NCBI GenBank assembly: GCA_036768485.1
Contig: JAVLUZ010000033.1
Span: forward strand, 293,266-357,265
DNA length: 64,000 nt
From: Mermis nigrescens
Lineage: Eukaryota > Nematoda > Enoplea > Mermithida > Mermithidae
Direction: 5' to 3'
Shown: piece by piece, positions 19,271-30,113 of the stretch
How positions within the stretch are numbered: position 1 is the first letter of the stretch
Layout of the letters: each line of letters begins with the position of its first letter
Translations under genes and position numbers: made by a program
Notes under the pieces: model-generated
Database searches by the model: none
The model's input: the letters and a program-made list of their open reading frames with translations, nothing else
What the model was told of the DNA's origin: nothing

Positions 19271-19737
19271 TGTCCAATGCTTATTATAAAGCTTATAAAA
19301 TAAATCTCAAATCTGCGTTTTTGCTAATCACTTGCAACGTTAATTTATTCGATATTGTGGCTAGATAAATATTACAAAAAGTTATATCCTTTGATTATTT
19401 GCGATACCGCAACGAAAGACTGTGATTTCTATATAATGCATGTGTCCATTCAGTACTCTTCTGGCCTTTAATCCCACGAGACCACCCGGATTTCATTCCA
19501 GCCCATGTAAACTGATAACCATTAGGCATGGGAGGTTAGGAGTATGCACCAGTGTTCCATCAGAAACGTCTAAAATTGCCGTTTTTCCAACATACCATAA
19601 TTACTATTTTTTGACCCAGAAAAATATTGCAACATGGCGCTGCTCAGCTATGGCGATATCTGCTTTTGCAGAGTGAGTGGTTCAGTTATCTAGCCCAATG
19701 TTTTATCTTTGTTCGACAGGAGCTGCTTTCTTCTGCA

Positions 19738-20000
19738 GGCCGCAGAATATACTTCGATTACTGCGTTGCTTAGAAAAATCTGATTTTTAGCAGATCTTGC
19801 AGTTTTAGGCACAGGTAGGTTTTTTCTTTGATTGACTTACTTTCATTTTTTCTTTGTTTAGGAAATTTTTGAGTTTTAGCAAATTTTGTGACATTTGTAG
19901 ATAGGAGCTTTTTCTAGTCCCCTCCTTTTACGTCTTTGATAATTCTCTGTTTCAAGTATATTCTACCTTTTTTTGTTCCATCGGAGCATTTTTCCTTGCT
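19738..20000 (-). mobile_element. MITE copy, family E (right of inverted pair)
   Basis: Inverted counterpart of 18722-18985, separated by about 750 bp. Ends GGCCGCAGAATATACTTCG and TTGTTCCATCGGAGC. Confidence 0.75.
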
Positions 20001-20039
20001 AGTAAATATATATACAGATTATACGGTTTTATTCTCAAA

Positions 20040-21347
20040 ATGCTTCCTGTTGCACTTTTGGTGAAAATTTTTAAATTTTTCAATCTTCAAACGCGATTAA
20101 AAATGCGAAAAGTGTGCCATAAATTTAAATTATTCATTGATACGTTTAGATGGTCAGTTTCAAATAATTCATTAAGAATTTCAAATCGGGATCATTGTAA
20201 TCTGTTATGAGCATGCAGTCCTATACATTTGAAATTAGAATGTAATATTGACATAATCGATGCATTTTTGAGTAAATACGCCGAGCATAAAAGTTTAATT
20301 GTTCGAAATTGCTCACCTTTGTTTAGAAATAGATATACAATCAATACATGGATTTTGAAATGAGTGTTTTTGGATGATAAATTTTCCGATTTAATCACAA
20401 AATTAAATCCTTCGAGATTATTTCCAAAATTAGTTAAACTAAACAACAACTTTCGACTTTCAGTGAGCTTACGTTTAGAATTCATTTCTTTGAATTTTTT
20501 ATCTGTGAACAGCATCAATGAGTGCCTATCATTTATTGTACATTTAATAATAACAATTAAAACTTAATGCCGAATTGTCTTAAGCTGCAAACAAATTAAA
20601 TTTTTTAAAAACTAAAAGTTTATATCGTTTTCTCGCTATGAACGTCGACGGTTTTAATTTTTTCGCATTAAATGGTAAGAATCAATGGGAAAACGTGTTT
20701 TATGACTCGAAAAATAAAATAATTATTTTAGATTTAGCTGGAGAAGTCGATTTTTTTCCATCCTTTATGCTTTAGCTGCCGCTGTCAGCAATATTGGATT
20801 CCATCTGATCCTACGTTCCTTTCTCAACCGGGACGCCCGAGCCAAAACCATTTTGCTCAAAGACCGCGCCATTGTATGGGCCGGCCTGTATGCGACCGAA
20901 AATTTTTCGATGAAAGACCTCATCTTCAACGGCAGCATCGCCCACCTGGCCGACACCGTCCCGTTCTTCAACGCTGAACGGTAAACCTTACTCGATTTCA
21001 ACCTTTATGGAACCTACCCCGGTGCAATTGTGCACATCTTGCAAGCAATGCCGCGTTCAAAGGAACTCTATATCGATTTTGAGTATAGTTCAAATATCAA
21101 TACGTGCTGCGTGCTTTTCCGCGAAATTATTGAAAATTTTAGAAATACGTTGCTAACGGATCACTTTGACTCTTACAATTTAGGATTCTCGCATACTTCG
21201 AATTTTCGCTTGGCTTTTGATTCGTTGCTCAAAAATATTAGTTATTCTGAATTTGCAGCGTTTCGCTCTTTTGAATTCAATGGCATAATCCATATAATAT
21301 TACCGATCGCGTTTGTATGCATTTGTTCAACTATGGACCTTAATTAG
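20040..21347 (+). pseudogene. F-box protein pseudogene, near full length
   Basis: From ATG 20040 the frame begins MLPVALLVKIFKFFNLQTRL, followed by MRKVCHKFKLFIDTFRW, an F-box. The same phase resumes downstream: HLKLECNIDIIDAFLSKYA, then ALAAAVSNIGFHLILRSF near 20769, then YGTYPGAIVHILQAMPRSKE to the TAG at 21345. In-frame stops occur at 20208 (TGA), about 20360 (TGA), 20565 (TAA) and 20994 (TAA). A segment 20638-20770 (FFALNGKNQWENVFYDSKN) is in another phase. The total of about 435 codons is normal for nematode-type F-box proteins with a substrate-binding C-terminus. 20770-21010 is strikingly GC-rich. It is most likely a decayed gene. Introns might remove some but not all stops. Confidence 0.6.
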
Positions 21348-21407
21348 CTTTTTTTTAAAATTAAAAATCAAAAAATTACAGTCGCCCTGGAAGGAATTTT
21401 GCTTTAT

Positions 21408-21660
21408 TTTTTTAATTAGACATTGATATATTAAAAATGTTGTTATTAATAGCTATGCTACCCATATTTTAATTAATTTTTATGGATATATCTATTAATT
21501 GTCCTCATATATTTTTAATTAGACATTGATATATTAAAATGTTTTCTGATTTAAACCATATTTAAATTAATTTTTATGGCTAAATTTATTGAATTACTCT
21601 AATATTTTTTTAATTATACATTGATACATTGAAAATGTTTTTATGATTGATTATTATTTT
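21408..21660. repeat. About 100-bp tandem repeat, 2.5 copies
   Basis: TTTAATTAGACATTGATATA followed by TTAAAA and later TTAATTTTTATGG recurs near 21410, 21511 and 21609. Confidence 0.7.
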
Positions 21661-21995
21661 AGATTGACGTGTTTCGGATCAGCAAGTTGCAAATCGATCA
21701 CTTCTGATAATTTGGTGGCCCTTAAAAGGGCCGTTGGGATAAGTAATACAATAAAAATCGACCGCTGGTCGATCCACCTATAGTCTGTTTCATTTATTTG
21801 AGAGCTTTTTAGTCAATTCTTTTAAGGGCTACAATAAGCGGAACAAGTCGAATTACTGTAATTCTGCAGATCAGCTCAGTGAGGGCGAGTGGCTGGAATT
21901 CTTCCATTTTAAATGCACAAATCCGCCTATATAAATTTAATTTAGGCATTTAATCAGTACTGGGATATACTACAGTAAGTGCGCTAAATAAAAAG

Positions 21996-22067
21996 CTATC
22001 GGGTGGAATCGAAGTTAGTTGCTTCGACACGACAAGCAGACGTTTTAGCACTGAGCTATGAGGGAGT
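21996..22067 (-). ncRNA. tRNA-like / tRNA-derived sequence with Pol III boxes
   Basis: On the minus strand TAGCTCAGTGCTAAAACG resembles the tRNA A box and TTCGATTCC the B box, spaced as in tRNAs. A TTTTT lies just downstream, as in a Pol III terminator. The acceptor and T stems do not pair well and the anticodon loop is odd (TGCTT stem with a 9-nt loop). It is therefore probably a tRNA pseudogene or tRNA-derived SINE head rather than a working tRNA. Confidence 0.4.
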
Positions 22068-22339
22068 TCACAGCGTTTCTTAACATTATAGTCTATTGTG
22101 TTGAAAGTGTCAACCAAGGATAAACTGAATGCACGATTTTTATCTGTAAGTTGATTAATTTGCTGGAAGACGACAATAAATTATGTCGCAAAAATGTTAT
22201 TGAAAAACCCTTCTCTGCAACGTTACTACAGTGAGATCTAGCGAACTACAGCAAATAAGAAAGAAGAGGTTACTGTAGCCTCCAAAAACATTTACTGAAA
22301 AAGCTCTCGGATTTATGAAACAGACTATACGAGTAGTTA

Positions 22340-22745
22340 TACGTGGCTCCCTGGCACCAATGGTTAAGGATACGCAATGGTTAAGGATAGGCAATGTTAT
22401 AAGATAGGCAGTGGTTAAGGATAGGAGGCCGGTTCCGGCCATAGTCTGGCCCCAGTGTTATAGCATGTACAGTGTTATGGCATAGGGGTCGGCTTATGAG
22501 TCTGGCACCAATGGTTAAGGATGGGCAATGGTTAAGGATAGGCAATGGTGAAGAATAGGCGATGGTTAAGGATAGGAGGCCGGTTCCAGCCATAGGCTGG
22601 TCCCAGTGTTATAGCATATACAGTGTTATGGCATAGGGGTCGGCTTACGAGTCTGGCACCAATGTTATAAGATAGGCAATAGTTAAGGTTAGGGGTCGGC
22701 TTATGAGTCTGGCCCCAGTGTTACAGCATATACAATGATGAAAGA
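22340..22745. repeat. Nested minisatellite (GGTTAAGGATAGGCAAT in a larger unit)
   Basis: A 17-bp motif GGTTAAGGATAGGCAAT is repeated within a higher-order unit of about 165 bp that also contains GGAGGCCGGTTCC, GGCCCCAGTGTTATAGCATA and GGGGTCGGCTTATGAGTCTG. About 2.5 higher-order copies are present. Confidence 0.85.
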
Positions 22746-22904
22746 TGGGCAGATCTGCTCCCTGGACCGAAATTGAGGTAGTGCTAGGGAGCAAATGGCT
22801 GGGTATGTGGTCGAGGTTGGGGGCCTGCCCGGGGAGGGGGGCGCGTCCAGTCCAGGGCCAGGGGCCCAGGGCCATGAAAGGGGTAAATTTCCCTGGGGGG
22901 AAAA

Positions 22905-23440
22905 TTCAAAGAGCTATAACTCAAGAGCTTACAGTCGGATTGAACTCAAATTTTTAGGGTAGGATGAACGTATGCGACACATGTTATGCATACAATATGT
23001 ACGATCAACCTACAGTATACCAGCATAAGTTTACACTTTTGCGTAACTCAATAAGAATTAGCCAGATTTTGTTCAAATTTTCAGGATATGATGTATATAG
23101 GAAAGGCTTGCTATGTACAGAATTTCAGCGCGCAGTCTACAGTATACCAATTTACTTTACACTTTCTTATATAACACTATATTTCAAGAACTATAGAGTG
23201 GATTTAGCTCAAATTTTCAGAGTAGGGTGAGCATATCTTGCATGTGTTATGTTATTGATATGAACATGTAATATACAGTATACAAATTTACTTTACACTT
23301 TCTTATATAACACTTTATTTCGAGAACCAATGATCAGATCGGGCTTAAATTTTCAGGATAAGATATATAAATTGTAGCTGCGCTATGTACAACATTTTAG
23401 CGCGCAACCTACAGTATGCCGATTACACTGGTTTTTTCAG
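22905..23440. repeat. Degenerate CTACAGTATACC/TTTACACTT tandem repeat
   Basis: CTACAGTATACC recurs at about 23012, 23138, 23272 and 23410, each with downstream TTTACACTT and AAATTTTCAGG blocks (period about 126-138 bp). The same family appears at 31540-31930. Confidence 0.65.
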
Positions 23441-23572
23441 ATGATGACGACAAAGGGATGGATGTAAAGTTCACTATGGAGATTTTATTTTTTTACAACT
23501 AATAATTAATTATAATAAACATGCCCAAACCTGTCAGTAAGCCTAGCTGGGAAGGGGTAACAACAATTTGGC

Positions 23573-23600
23573 AGTGTGTGTGTGTGTGTGTGTGTGTGTT
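23573..23600. repeat. (TG)n microsatellite
   Basis: About 13 TG repeats. It is followed at 23626-23685 by about three copies of the 18-bp CAAGCGCCACCAAGGTCC. Confidence 0.95.
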
Positions 23601-24009
23601 CCAGGGTAGCAGTCCCTGTGGGAGTCCACAAGCGCCACCAAGGTCCACAAGCACCACCAAGGTCCACAAGCGCCACCAGGGCTCCTCTACGCCGCTTTAC
23701 ACTTTACACTTGCTACCACTGCCACTCAGTCTTAAATATATCTAAAATGTGCCAAAGTAAGACAAAACTGAGCCAAGGACTGGATTTGAGTGTAAACAAA
23801 GCTTAGGAAAGCCAAGGTATAAAACAAGCCTAAGCATTGTAGAAATTTATCAAGCAGTGTATGACTTGCTGTCCCTTTATGTTCACATGGCAGATTATGC
23901 AATTAAGTCTTGAGTGTAGAGTAAGTGAATGTTGTAAAGCAAATTCGAGTAAGCCTAGCTAAGCTAGGGAGTAAATTGGGCCTTAGCACAAAAAGAGTGT
24001 GTATATATA

Positions 24010-24082
24010 GGTTCGACTTCCCGGTCCTTTGACTTCCCGGTCCTTTGACACAAACTGATCTTTTTGACTTCCTGGTCCTTGC
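24010..24082. repeat. GACTTCCCGGTCCTTT minisatellite
   Basis: Three copies of GACTTCCCGGTCCTTT, the third diverged and offset by about 20 bp. 24083-24790 contains nothing I recognise. Confidence 0.8.
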
Positions 24083-24799
24083 TCAAATGTCTTGAAACAG
24101 CGTTCCGCTCTTGCAACACATCAACACGCTTATGCATGTTGTGTGTACCCTCTGCCATTGCAAATGATGGACCGAGTGAGCCAAAATCTAGGATTTAGAT
24201 TGAAACAAGCATGTGTTGTAAAAGATGCACCTCACATGCTGTGAATTCGTGAACTAATTTAGCTGAAAATTTGTTGCTTGTGGGTCATGGTCGAGAAAAT
24301 CTAGTAATTTTACTGTTTTTAGCAATTTTACGTCAAAATACACTGTTTTTTGCTCAAATAGCTCAATGGTAGGTTCAATGGTAGGTTCTGCATGTGTCTT
24401 GCAAAGGAGATCAGCATTAACTTATATACTGTGAAAGTGAATACATGAGGAAGAATAGCTCAAATTGATTTAGAATTCAACATACAGGTCATACACCTTT
24501 AACAAAGTGTGTACTATTTGTAGAGCTGAGCACAAAGCAACTGACACTATTATGATTAGTTAGGTCTCCGAGGCTATTCTTCTCTGCTGAGGAGTTTAAC
24601 AAAACCTTTCATTTCAATACAATAAATGCCTCAGAAACATAATTAACATGTATTATCAACTTTAGTTGGTTCAATCACTTCTTCTTTATTTGTATAACTT
24701 AAAGTAAAAAGTGCACTTAATTCAATTACATGTGAGCATTGAAAATAGCTCATAGATTGTAGAACAATTAGAAGGAAAGTGTAGGCAAATTAAGCAGTT

Positions 24800-25275
24800 T
24801 AGAAAAAACTGTGCGGAGGTTGGTAAAAAGTGGGCAGCTTTTGGAAAAAAGTGTGCAGAGTTTGGAAAAAAGGGTGCAGAGTTTGGAAAAAGTGTGCAGA
24901 GTTTGGAAAAAAGTGTGCAGAGTTCGGAAAAAAGTGTGCAGAGTTTAGAAAAAAGTGTGGAGAGTTTAAAAAAAAAGTGCGCAGAGTTTAAAAAAAAGTG
25001 TGCAGAGTTTGGAAGAAAGTTTGCAGAGTTTAGAAGAAAGTGTGCAGAGTTTGGAACATTTTTCACACGCTATAACATAGGAAGTGTGCAGAGTTTCGAA
25101 AAAAGTGTGCAGAGTTTGGAAAAAGTGGACAGAGTTTCGAAAAAAGTGTGCAGAGTTTCGAAAAAAGTGTGCAGAGATTTAGAAAAAAGTGTGCAGAGTT
25201 TGGAAAAAAGCGTGCAGGGTTAGGAAAAAAGTGTGCAGAGTTTGGAAAAAAGTGTGCAGAGTTTGGAAAAATACC
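24800..25275. repeat. 21-bp tandem array, GTGTGCAGAGTTTGGAAAAAA type
   Basis: About 22 copies of a mostly 21-bp unit, interrupted near 25060-25083 by TTCACACGCTATAACATAGG. The core GAGTTTGGAA is related to the Polinton arrays. The plus strand stays open 24894-25223 as heptads (SLEKSVQ / KKCAEFK). Confidence 0.85.
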
Positions 25276-25799
25276 TAAAAATTATTAAGACATATTTTGG
25301 GGTAATTCGAATGTCATTATCATTCAGCCAACTATAAAATGATAGAGACATGTAGTGTAAGTGGTTGGGCCTAAGTTCAGCACTTTTTAGGGCTAATAGC
25401 GACAGACGAGAATTATATGGTCAAAAACTCTTTTTGCTTTGACATAGTTTATTAAATAAATTATACAGGTATATTAGACTTAACAATTTGATGACATAGG
25501 CATGTGCCTGAAATAGAAACACAAGAATAAGCATTTAGGGTGGCTTACTTGGGTAGTGTGGCTGTGAAATAATTTAATAGTCAGCTAATTTTCATATAAT
25601 AGGTATTATTTGCACACACATTTGCTACATAACTGTCCAGGATGTTTATTGGCTATAACATTCATTATTGCAACCCCTCTTACATATAGGGAGATATTCC
25701 ATTTTCAAGGACCAGAGACATAAAGATCACAATACTGTTAGGTAGTCTTAAAGAATATACTGCATACAGTACACAAAGTATGTTGAATTTATAAGAGTG

Positions 25800-26185
25800 C
25801 TTGTAAAGTTTGGAACATTTTTTGTAAAGTTAAGAACATTTTTCATAAAGTTTGGGACATTTTTGTAAAGTTTGGAACATTTTTTGTAAAGTTTCGAACA
25901 TTTTTGTAAAGTTTGGAACATTTTTTTGTAAAGTTTGGAACACATTTTACACGTTATAACATAAGAAGTTAGTGAAGTTTGGAACATTTTTTGTAAAGTT
26001 TTGAACATTTTTGTAAAGTTTGGAACATTTTTTGTAAAGTTTGGAACATTTTTGTAAAGTTTGGAACATTTCACTTAAAGTTTGGAACACTTTTTGTAAA
26101 GTTTGGAATTTTTTTGTAAAGTTTGGAACATTTTTGTAAAGTATGGGAAATTCGGAACAAAGCTTGTAAAATTTGGAACAAAGCT
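25800..26185. repeat. 21-bp tandem array, TTTTTGTAAAGTTTGGAACAT type
   Basis: About 17 copies of a 20-21-bp unit very close to the arrays at 992-1250 and 2756-2990, interrupted near 25948 by TTTTACACGTTATAACATAA. The minus-strand frame is open as NFTKNVP/KLYKKCS heptads. Confidence 0.85.
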
Positions 26186-26400
26186 CTTAAAAGTCAAAAG
26201 AAAGTTATATAAATGTTTAAATATCCAAATTCAGCCACAATTAAAGAGGTATTGCATCCAAAAATCCTTGTTTCTATTGCCTTAGTTAATAACACTGTTA
26301 GGCATCTGTACAGAAATTTATATTTGTGAGGCTGCGTTGTCTGTCTTATTGGTTAGGTATAAGCATGATAGTATTGCACTGTGCGCTTAAAATTTTGCTT

Positions 26401-26500
26401 NNNNNNNNNNNNNNNNNNNNNNNNNNNNNNNNNNNNNNNNNNNNNNNNNNNNNNNNNNNNNNNNNNNNNNNNNNNNNNNNNNNNNNNNNNNNNNNNNNNN
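26401..26500. other. Assembly gap (100 N)
   Basis: N run at the upstream edge of the 380-bp satellite. The array is probably longer in the genome. Confidence 0.95.
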
Positions 26501-29075
26501 GGGAAAGTCAGATTTTTCTAATTAAATCTGTGGTGATTTCACAATAGAAATAGTTAAAATTTCAAAAAAGAAATTCAAATAGGTCTGTTTTTTTATATAC
26601 TGTTATTGTTTCTTGATTTATAAATCTGCAAAGTCTGACTACTCATTTTTTTGTGTTTCTGCTTTTTTACAGTACACATATGAACAATTAGGACTTTTCT
26701 GATGTTGAATGTGATTGTTATGGGTGCGCTCAACAAACTAATTTTCGCTTCATTGAATTGATTTTTAAAAGGTGTAAAGTCTGACTGTCAGCTTAACTCA
26801 TAATGCATAGTCTGACTATATGTCTTACTTGATAGTTAATCATTACGTGCAATACATTGTAATTAAACTCTAAATGGGAGAGTCAGATTCCTCTAAATAA
26901 ATTAGTATATAAATCTGTAGGGATTTCACTATAAAAATTAATAAAATTTTAAAAAGAAATTAAAATAGTTTAATTTTCCGTACACTGTTATTGTTTCTTG
27001 ACTTTACAATCTGCAAAGTCTGACTACTCATTTTTTTGTGTTTCTGCTTTTTTAACAGTACACATATGACCAATTACGACTTTTCTGATGTTGAATGTGA
27101 TTGTTATGGGTGCGCTCAACAAACTAATTTTCGCTCCATTGGATTGATTTTTAAAAGGTGTAAAGTCTGACTGTCAGCTTAACTCATAATGCATAGTCTG
27201 ACTATCTGTTGCACCTTGATAGCAAATCAGGGCGTGTAATACATTGAAATTCAGCTCAAAATGGGAAAGTCAGATTTTTCTAATTAAATCTGTGGTGATT
27301 TCACAATAGAAATAGTTAAAATTTCAAAAGAAATTCAAATAGGTTTGTTTTTTTATATACTGTTATTGTTTCTTGATTTATAAATCTGCAAAGTCTGACT
27401 ACTCATTTTTTGTGTTTCTGCTTTTTTACAGTACACAAATGGCCAATTAGGACTTTTCTGATGTTTCAATGTGATTGTTATGGGTGCTCTCAATAAACTA
27501 ATTTTCGCTTTATTAAATTGATTTTAAAAAGGTGTAAAGTCTGACTGTCAGCTCAACTCAAACTGCATAGTCTGTCTATATGTCTTACTTGATAGTTAAT
27601 CATTACGTGCAATACATTGTAATTCAACTCTAAATGGGAGAGTCAGATTCCTCTAAATAAATTAGTATATAAATCTGCAGGGATTTCACTATAAAAATTA
27701 ATAAAATTTTAAAAAGAAATTCAAATAGTTTAATTTTTTCGTACACTCTTATTGTTTCTTAACTTTACAATCTGCAAAATCTGACTACTCATTTTTTTGT
27801 GTTTCTGCTTTTTTACCGTACACATATGGCCAATTATGACTTTTCTGATGTTGCAATGTGATTGTTATGGGTGCGCTCAATAAACTAACTTTCGCTCCAT
27901 TAAATTGATTTTAATAGGTGAAAAGTCTGACTGTCAGCTCAACTCAAACTGCATAGTCTGACTATATGTCTTACTTGAAAGTTAATCATAACGTGCAATA
28001 CATTGTAATTCAACTCTAAATGGGAGAGTCAGATTCCTCTAAATAAATTAGTATATAAATCTGCAGGGATTTCACTATAAAAATTAATAAAATTTTAAAA
28101 GAAATTCAAATAGTTTAATTTTTTCGTACACTGTTATTGTTTCTTGACTTTACAATCTGCAAAATCTGACTACTCATTTTTTTGTGTTTCTGTTTTTTTA
28201 CCGTACACATATGGCCAATTAGGACTTTTCTGATGTTGCAATGTGATTGTTATGGGTGCGCTCAATAAACTAATTTTCGCTCCATTAAATTGATTTTAAA
28301 AAGGTGTAAAGTCTGACTGTCAGCTCAACTCAAACTGCATAGTCTGACTATATGTCTTACTTGATAGTTAATCATTACGTGCAATACATTGTAATTCAAC
28401 TCTAAATGGGAGAGTCAGATTCCTCTAAATAAATTAGTATATAAATCTGCAGGGATTTCACTATAAAAATTAATAAAATTTTGAAAAGAAATTCAAATAG
28501 GTTAATTTTCTTATAAACTGTTATTGTTTCTTGATTTATAAATCTGCAAAGTCTGACTACTCATTTTTGTGTTTCTGCTTTTTTTACAGTACACAAATGG
28601 CCAATTAGGACTTTTCTGATGTTGCAATGTGATTGTTATGGGTGCTCTCAATAAACTAATTTGCGCTCCATTAAATTGATTTTAAAAAGGTGTAAAGTCT
28701 GACTGTCAGCTTAACTCATACTGCATAGTCTGACTATCTATTGCACCTTGATAGCAAATCAGGACGTGTAATACATTGAAATTCAGCTCAAAATGGGAAA
28801 GTCAGATTTCTCTAATTAAATCTGTGGTGATTTCACAATAGAAATAGTTAAAATCTTAAAAGAAATTCAAATAGGTTAATTTTTTATACACTGTTATTGT
28901 TTCTTGACTTTACAATCTGCAAAATCTGACTACTCATTTTTTGTGTTTCTGCTTTTTTACAGTTCACATATGACCAATTAGGACTTTTCTTATGTTGCAA
29001 TGTGTAATTTTCGCTCCATTAAATTGGTTTTAAAAGGTGTAGAGTCTGACTAAGGTCTGACTATATCAGTTGGGA
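26501..29075. repeat. Satellite of about 375-387 bp, seven copies
   Basis: The marker AAGTCTGACTACTCATTTTT (with AAATCTGACT variants) starts at 26631, 27016, 27391, 27777, 28162, 28549 and 28922. Two subtypes alternate irregularly, one with GGGAAAGTCAG plus CACCTTGATAGC and one with GGGAGAGTCAG plus CTTACTTGATAG. Each unit holds several AGTCTGACT/AGTCAGA motifs. The last copy is shortened and runs into the Polinton pX-like gene. No coding capacity. Confidence 0.92.
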
Positions 29076-29089
29076 CGAGAATCGTTTTT

Positions 29090-29449
29090 TCAGTATGCTT
29101 CATTTTTCCCAATTATTGCATTTGCTATCGAACTACCAACTAGTGAAAGAATCGGAGTAAGTAAGAAGGGTAAAAAACCACCGTTTTGAAAGATGACGTT
29201 TTTCCTTTCTTTTGTTGATGCCTTTTTATTATTACCCAGGTACCTTATTTGCTTTTGATATCGTAGTAATTTTCGAAACTCTTGATCGGAAAATGGAATA
29301 TTGCCCTTCAAAAAATTACGCACACAGTCACAAACACATAAAATTTGATCCTTACTAGCCGTATTTATGATAGCATCCCTCTGAGCTTGCTTAGCTGTAT
29401 TTAATAAATGTAAGCAGCCAATGTTGCGTTTGAGACGATTTGGAGCCAT
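29090..29449 (-). CDS. Polinton small conserved protein (pX-like, membrane-active candidate)
   Basis: 119 intact codons from ATG 29449. The N-terminus is basic, followed by a helical middle with KLLRYQKQIRYLGNN and a C-terminal Gly-Gly plus hydrophobic segment (QNGGFLPFLLTPILSLVG, residues about 88-113). This layout matches a small protein widely found in Polintons and adintovirus-like elements, compared by others with the adenovirus core peptide pX. A role in virion assembly or membrane handling is inferred. Its TATAAATA box (29486-29479) overlaps the stop of the upstream ATPase. It is the only gene of this fragment without visible damage. Confidence 0.65.
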   Translation of the reverse strand: MAPNRLKRNIGCLHLLNTAKQAQRDAIINTASKDQILCVCDCVRNFLKGNIPFSDQEFRKLLRYQKQIRYLGNNKKASTKERKNVIFQNGGFLPFLLTPILSLVGSSIANAIIGKNEAY

Positions 29450-29478
29450 TTCTCTTTAATTATCTCTTGCATTATTAT

Positions 29479-29486
29479 TATTTATA
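29479..29486 (-). promoter_or_regulatory. TATAAATA box of the pX-like gene, overlapping ATPase stop
   Basis: The minus strand reads CTATAAATCTATAAATAATA. The ATPase ends ESINL-stop within it and the ATG at 29449 lies 30 bp downstream. Confidence 0.55.
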
Positions 29487-30105
29487 GATTTATAGATTCT
29501 GGGATATAAAGAGTTGGATGGGTACTGAAAATGTCTGTTTTTAGCCTATATAGATCATTAGCATTTTGTGTCAAATCGATCAAAAGGTAACCATGGGGCT
29601 GACTAGTTGCATCAATAAAGGCTTCTAAGAAATATTTTGAATTCGAAGGATACAGCTGGCGTGCTAAAACCTGTGCTTGCAGTTTATCACTTGGATTTTT
29701 AAACAGCACTATATAATCTGAATTCACTCGCGAAGTTCGAAGACCATCAAAAAATAAATTGTGAACAACATGAATAAGGCTGACATTCCAATGATGGCAA
29801 CCACGAGTGAACAGCTGAATTAACTGTGGCTTGCCTTTGCTTTCTTGCATTAAATCATCCAACACCACTAACTGTGGTGTTGGACTATATTGCTTAATGC
29901 GATTAATATCTGGAAAACCTTCTACAGATGTGACTTTTTTAATTTTTGGTAGAGTGGTTGATTCTCTATATAACACCACCAAATTTTTGATACTCTAGTA
30001 TTTATGAGCCTTTCTCTATTTTGAATTATTTGTTGAATGAAGGATGTCTTCCCTGACTTTGTTGGTCCAGAAACTATACACGAGAAAGGATGCTCAAAAA
30101 GCATC
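29482..30105 (-). pseudogene. Polinton packaging ATPase (FtsK/HerA type), one frameshift
   Basis: The more complete ATPase of the window. The P-loop SGPTKSGKTSFIQQI lies near 30030-30060, then KIWWCYIENQPLYQKLK. A +/-1 frameshift occurs in an A-run near 29940. Then come GFPDINRIKQYSPTPQLV with Walker B VVLDDLMQ, HNLFFDGLRTSRVNSDYIVL, KNPSDKLQAQVLARQLYP and the C-terminus. Over 200 codons in total, a normal family length. The 5' side abuts integrase in head-to-head orientation at about 30110, where the start region has been joined to a truncated integrase. The orthologous fragment in the first element has WWCFAENQPLYKKL at the same place. Confidence 0.85.
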
Positions 30106-30113
30106 AAAGTACC

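Noticed and set aside
22340..22745. TTAAGGATAGGC units as interstitial telomere (nematode TTAGGC)
   Set aside because: The unit is 17 bp and does not contain uninterrupted TTAGGC hexamers.
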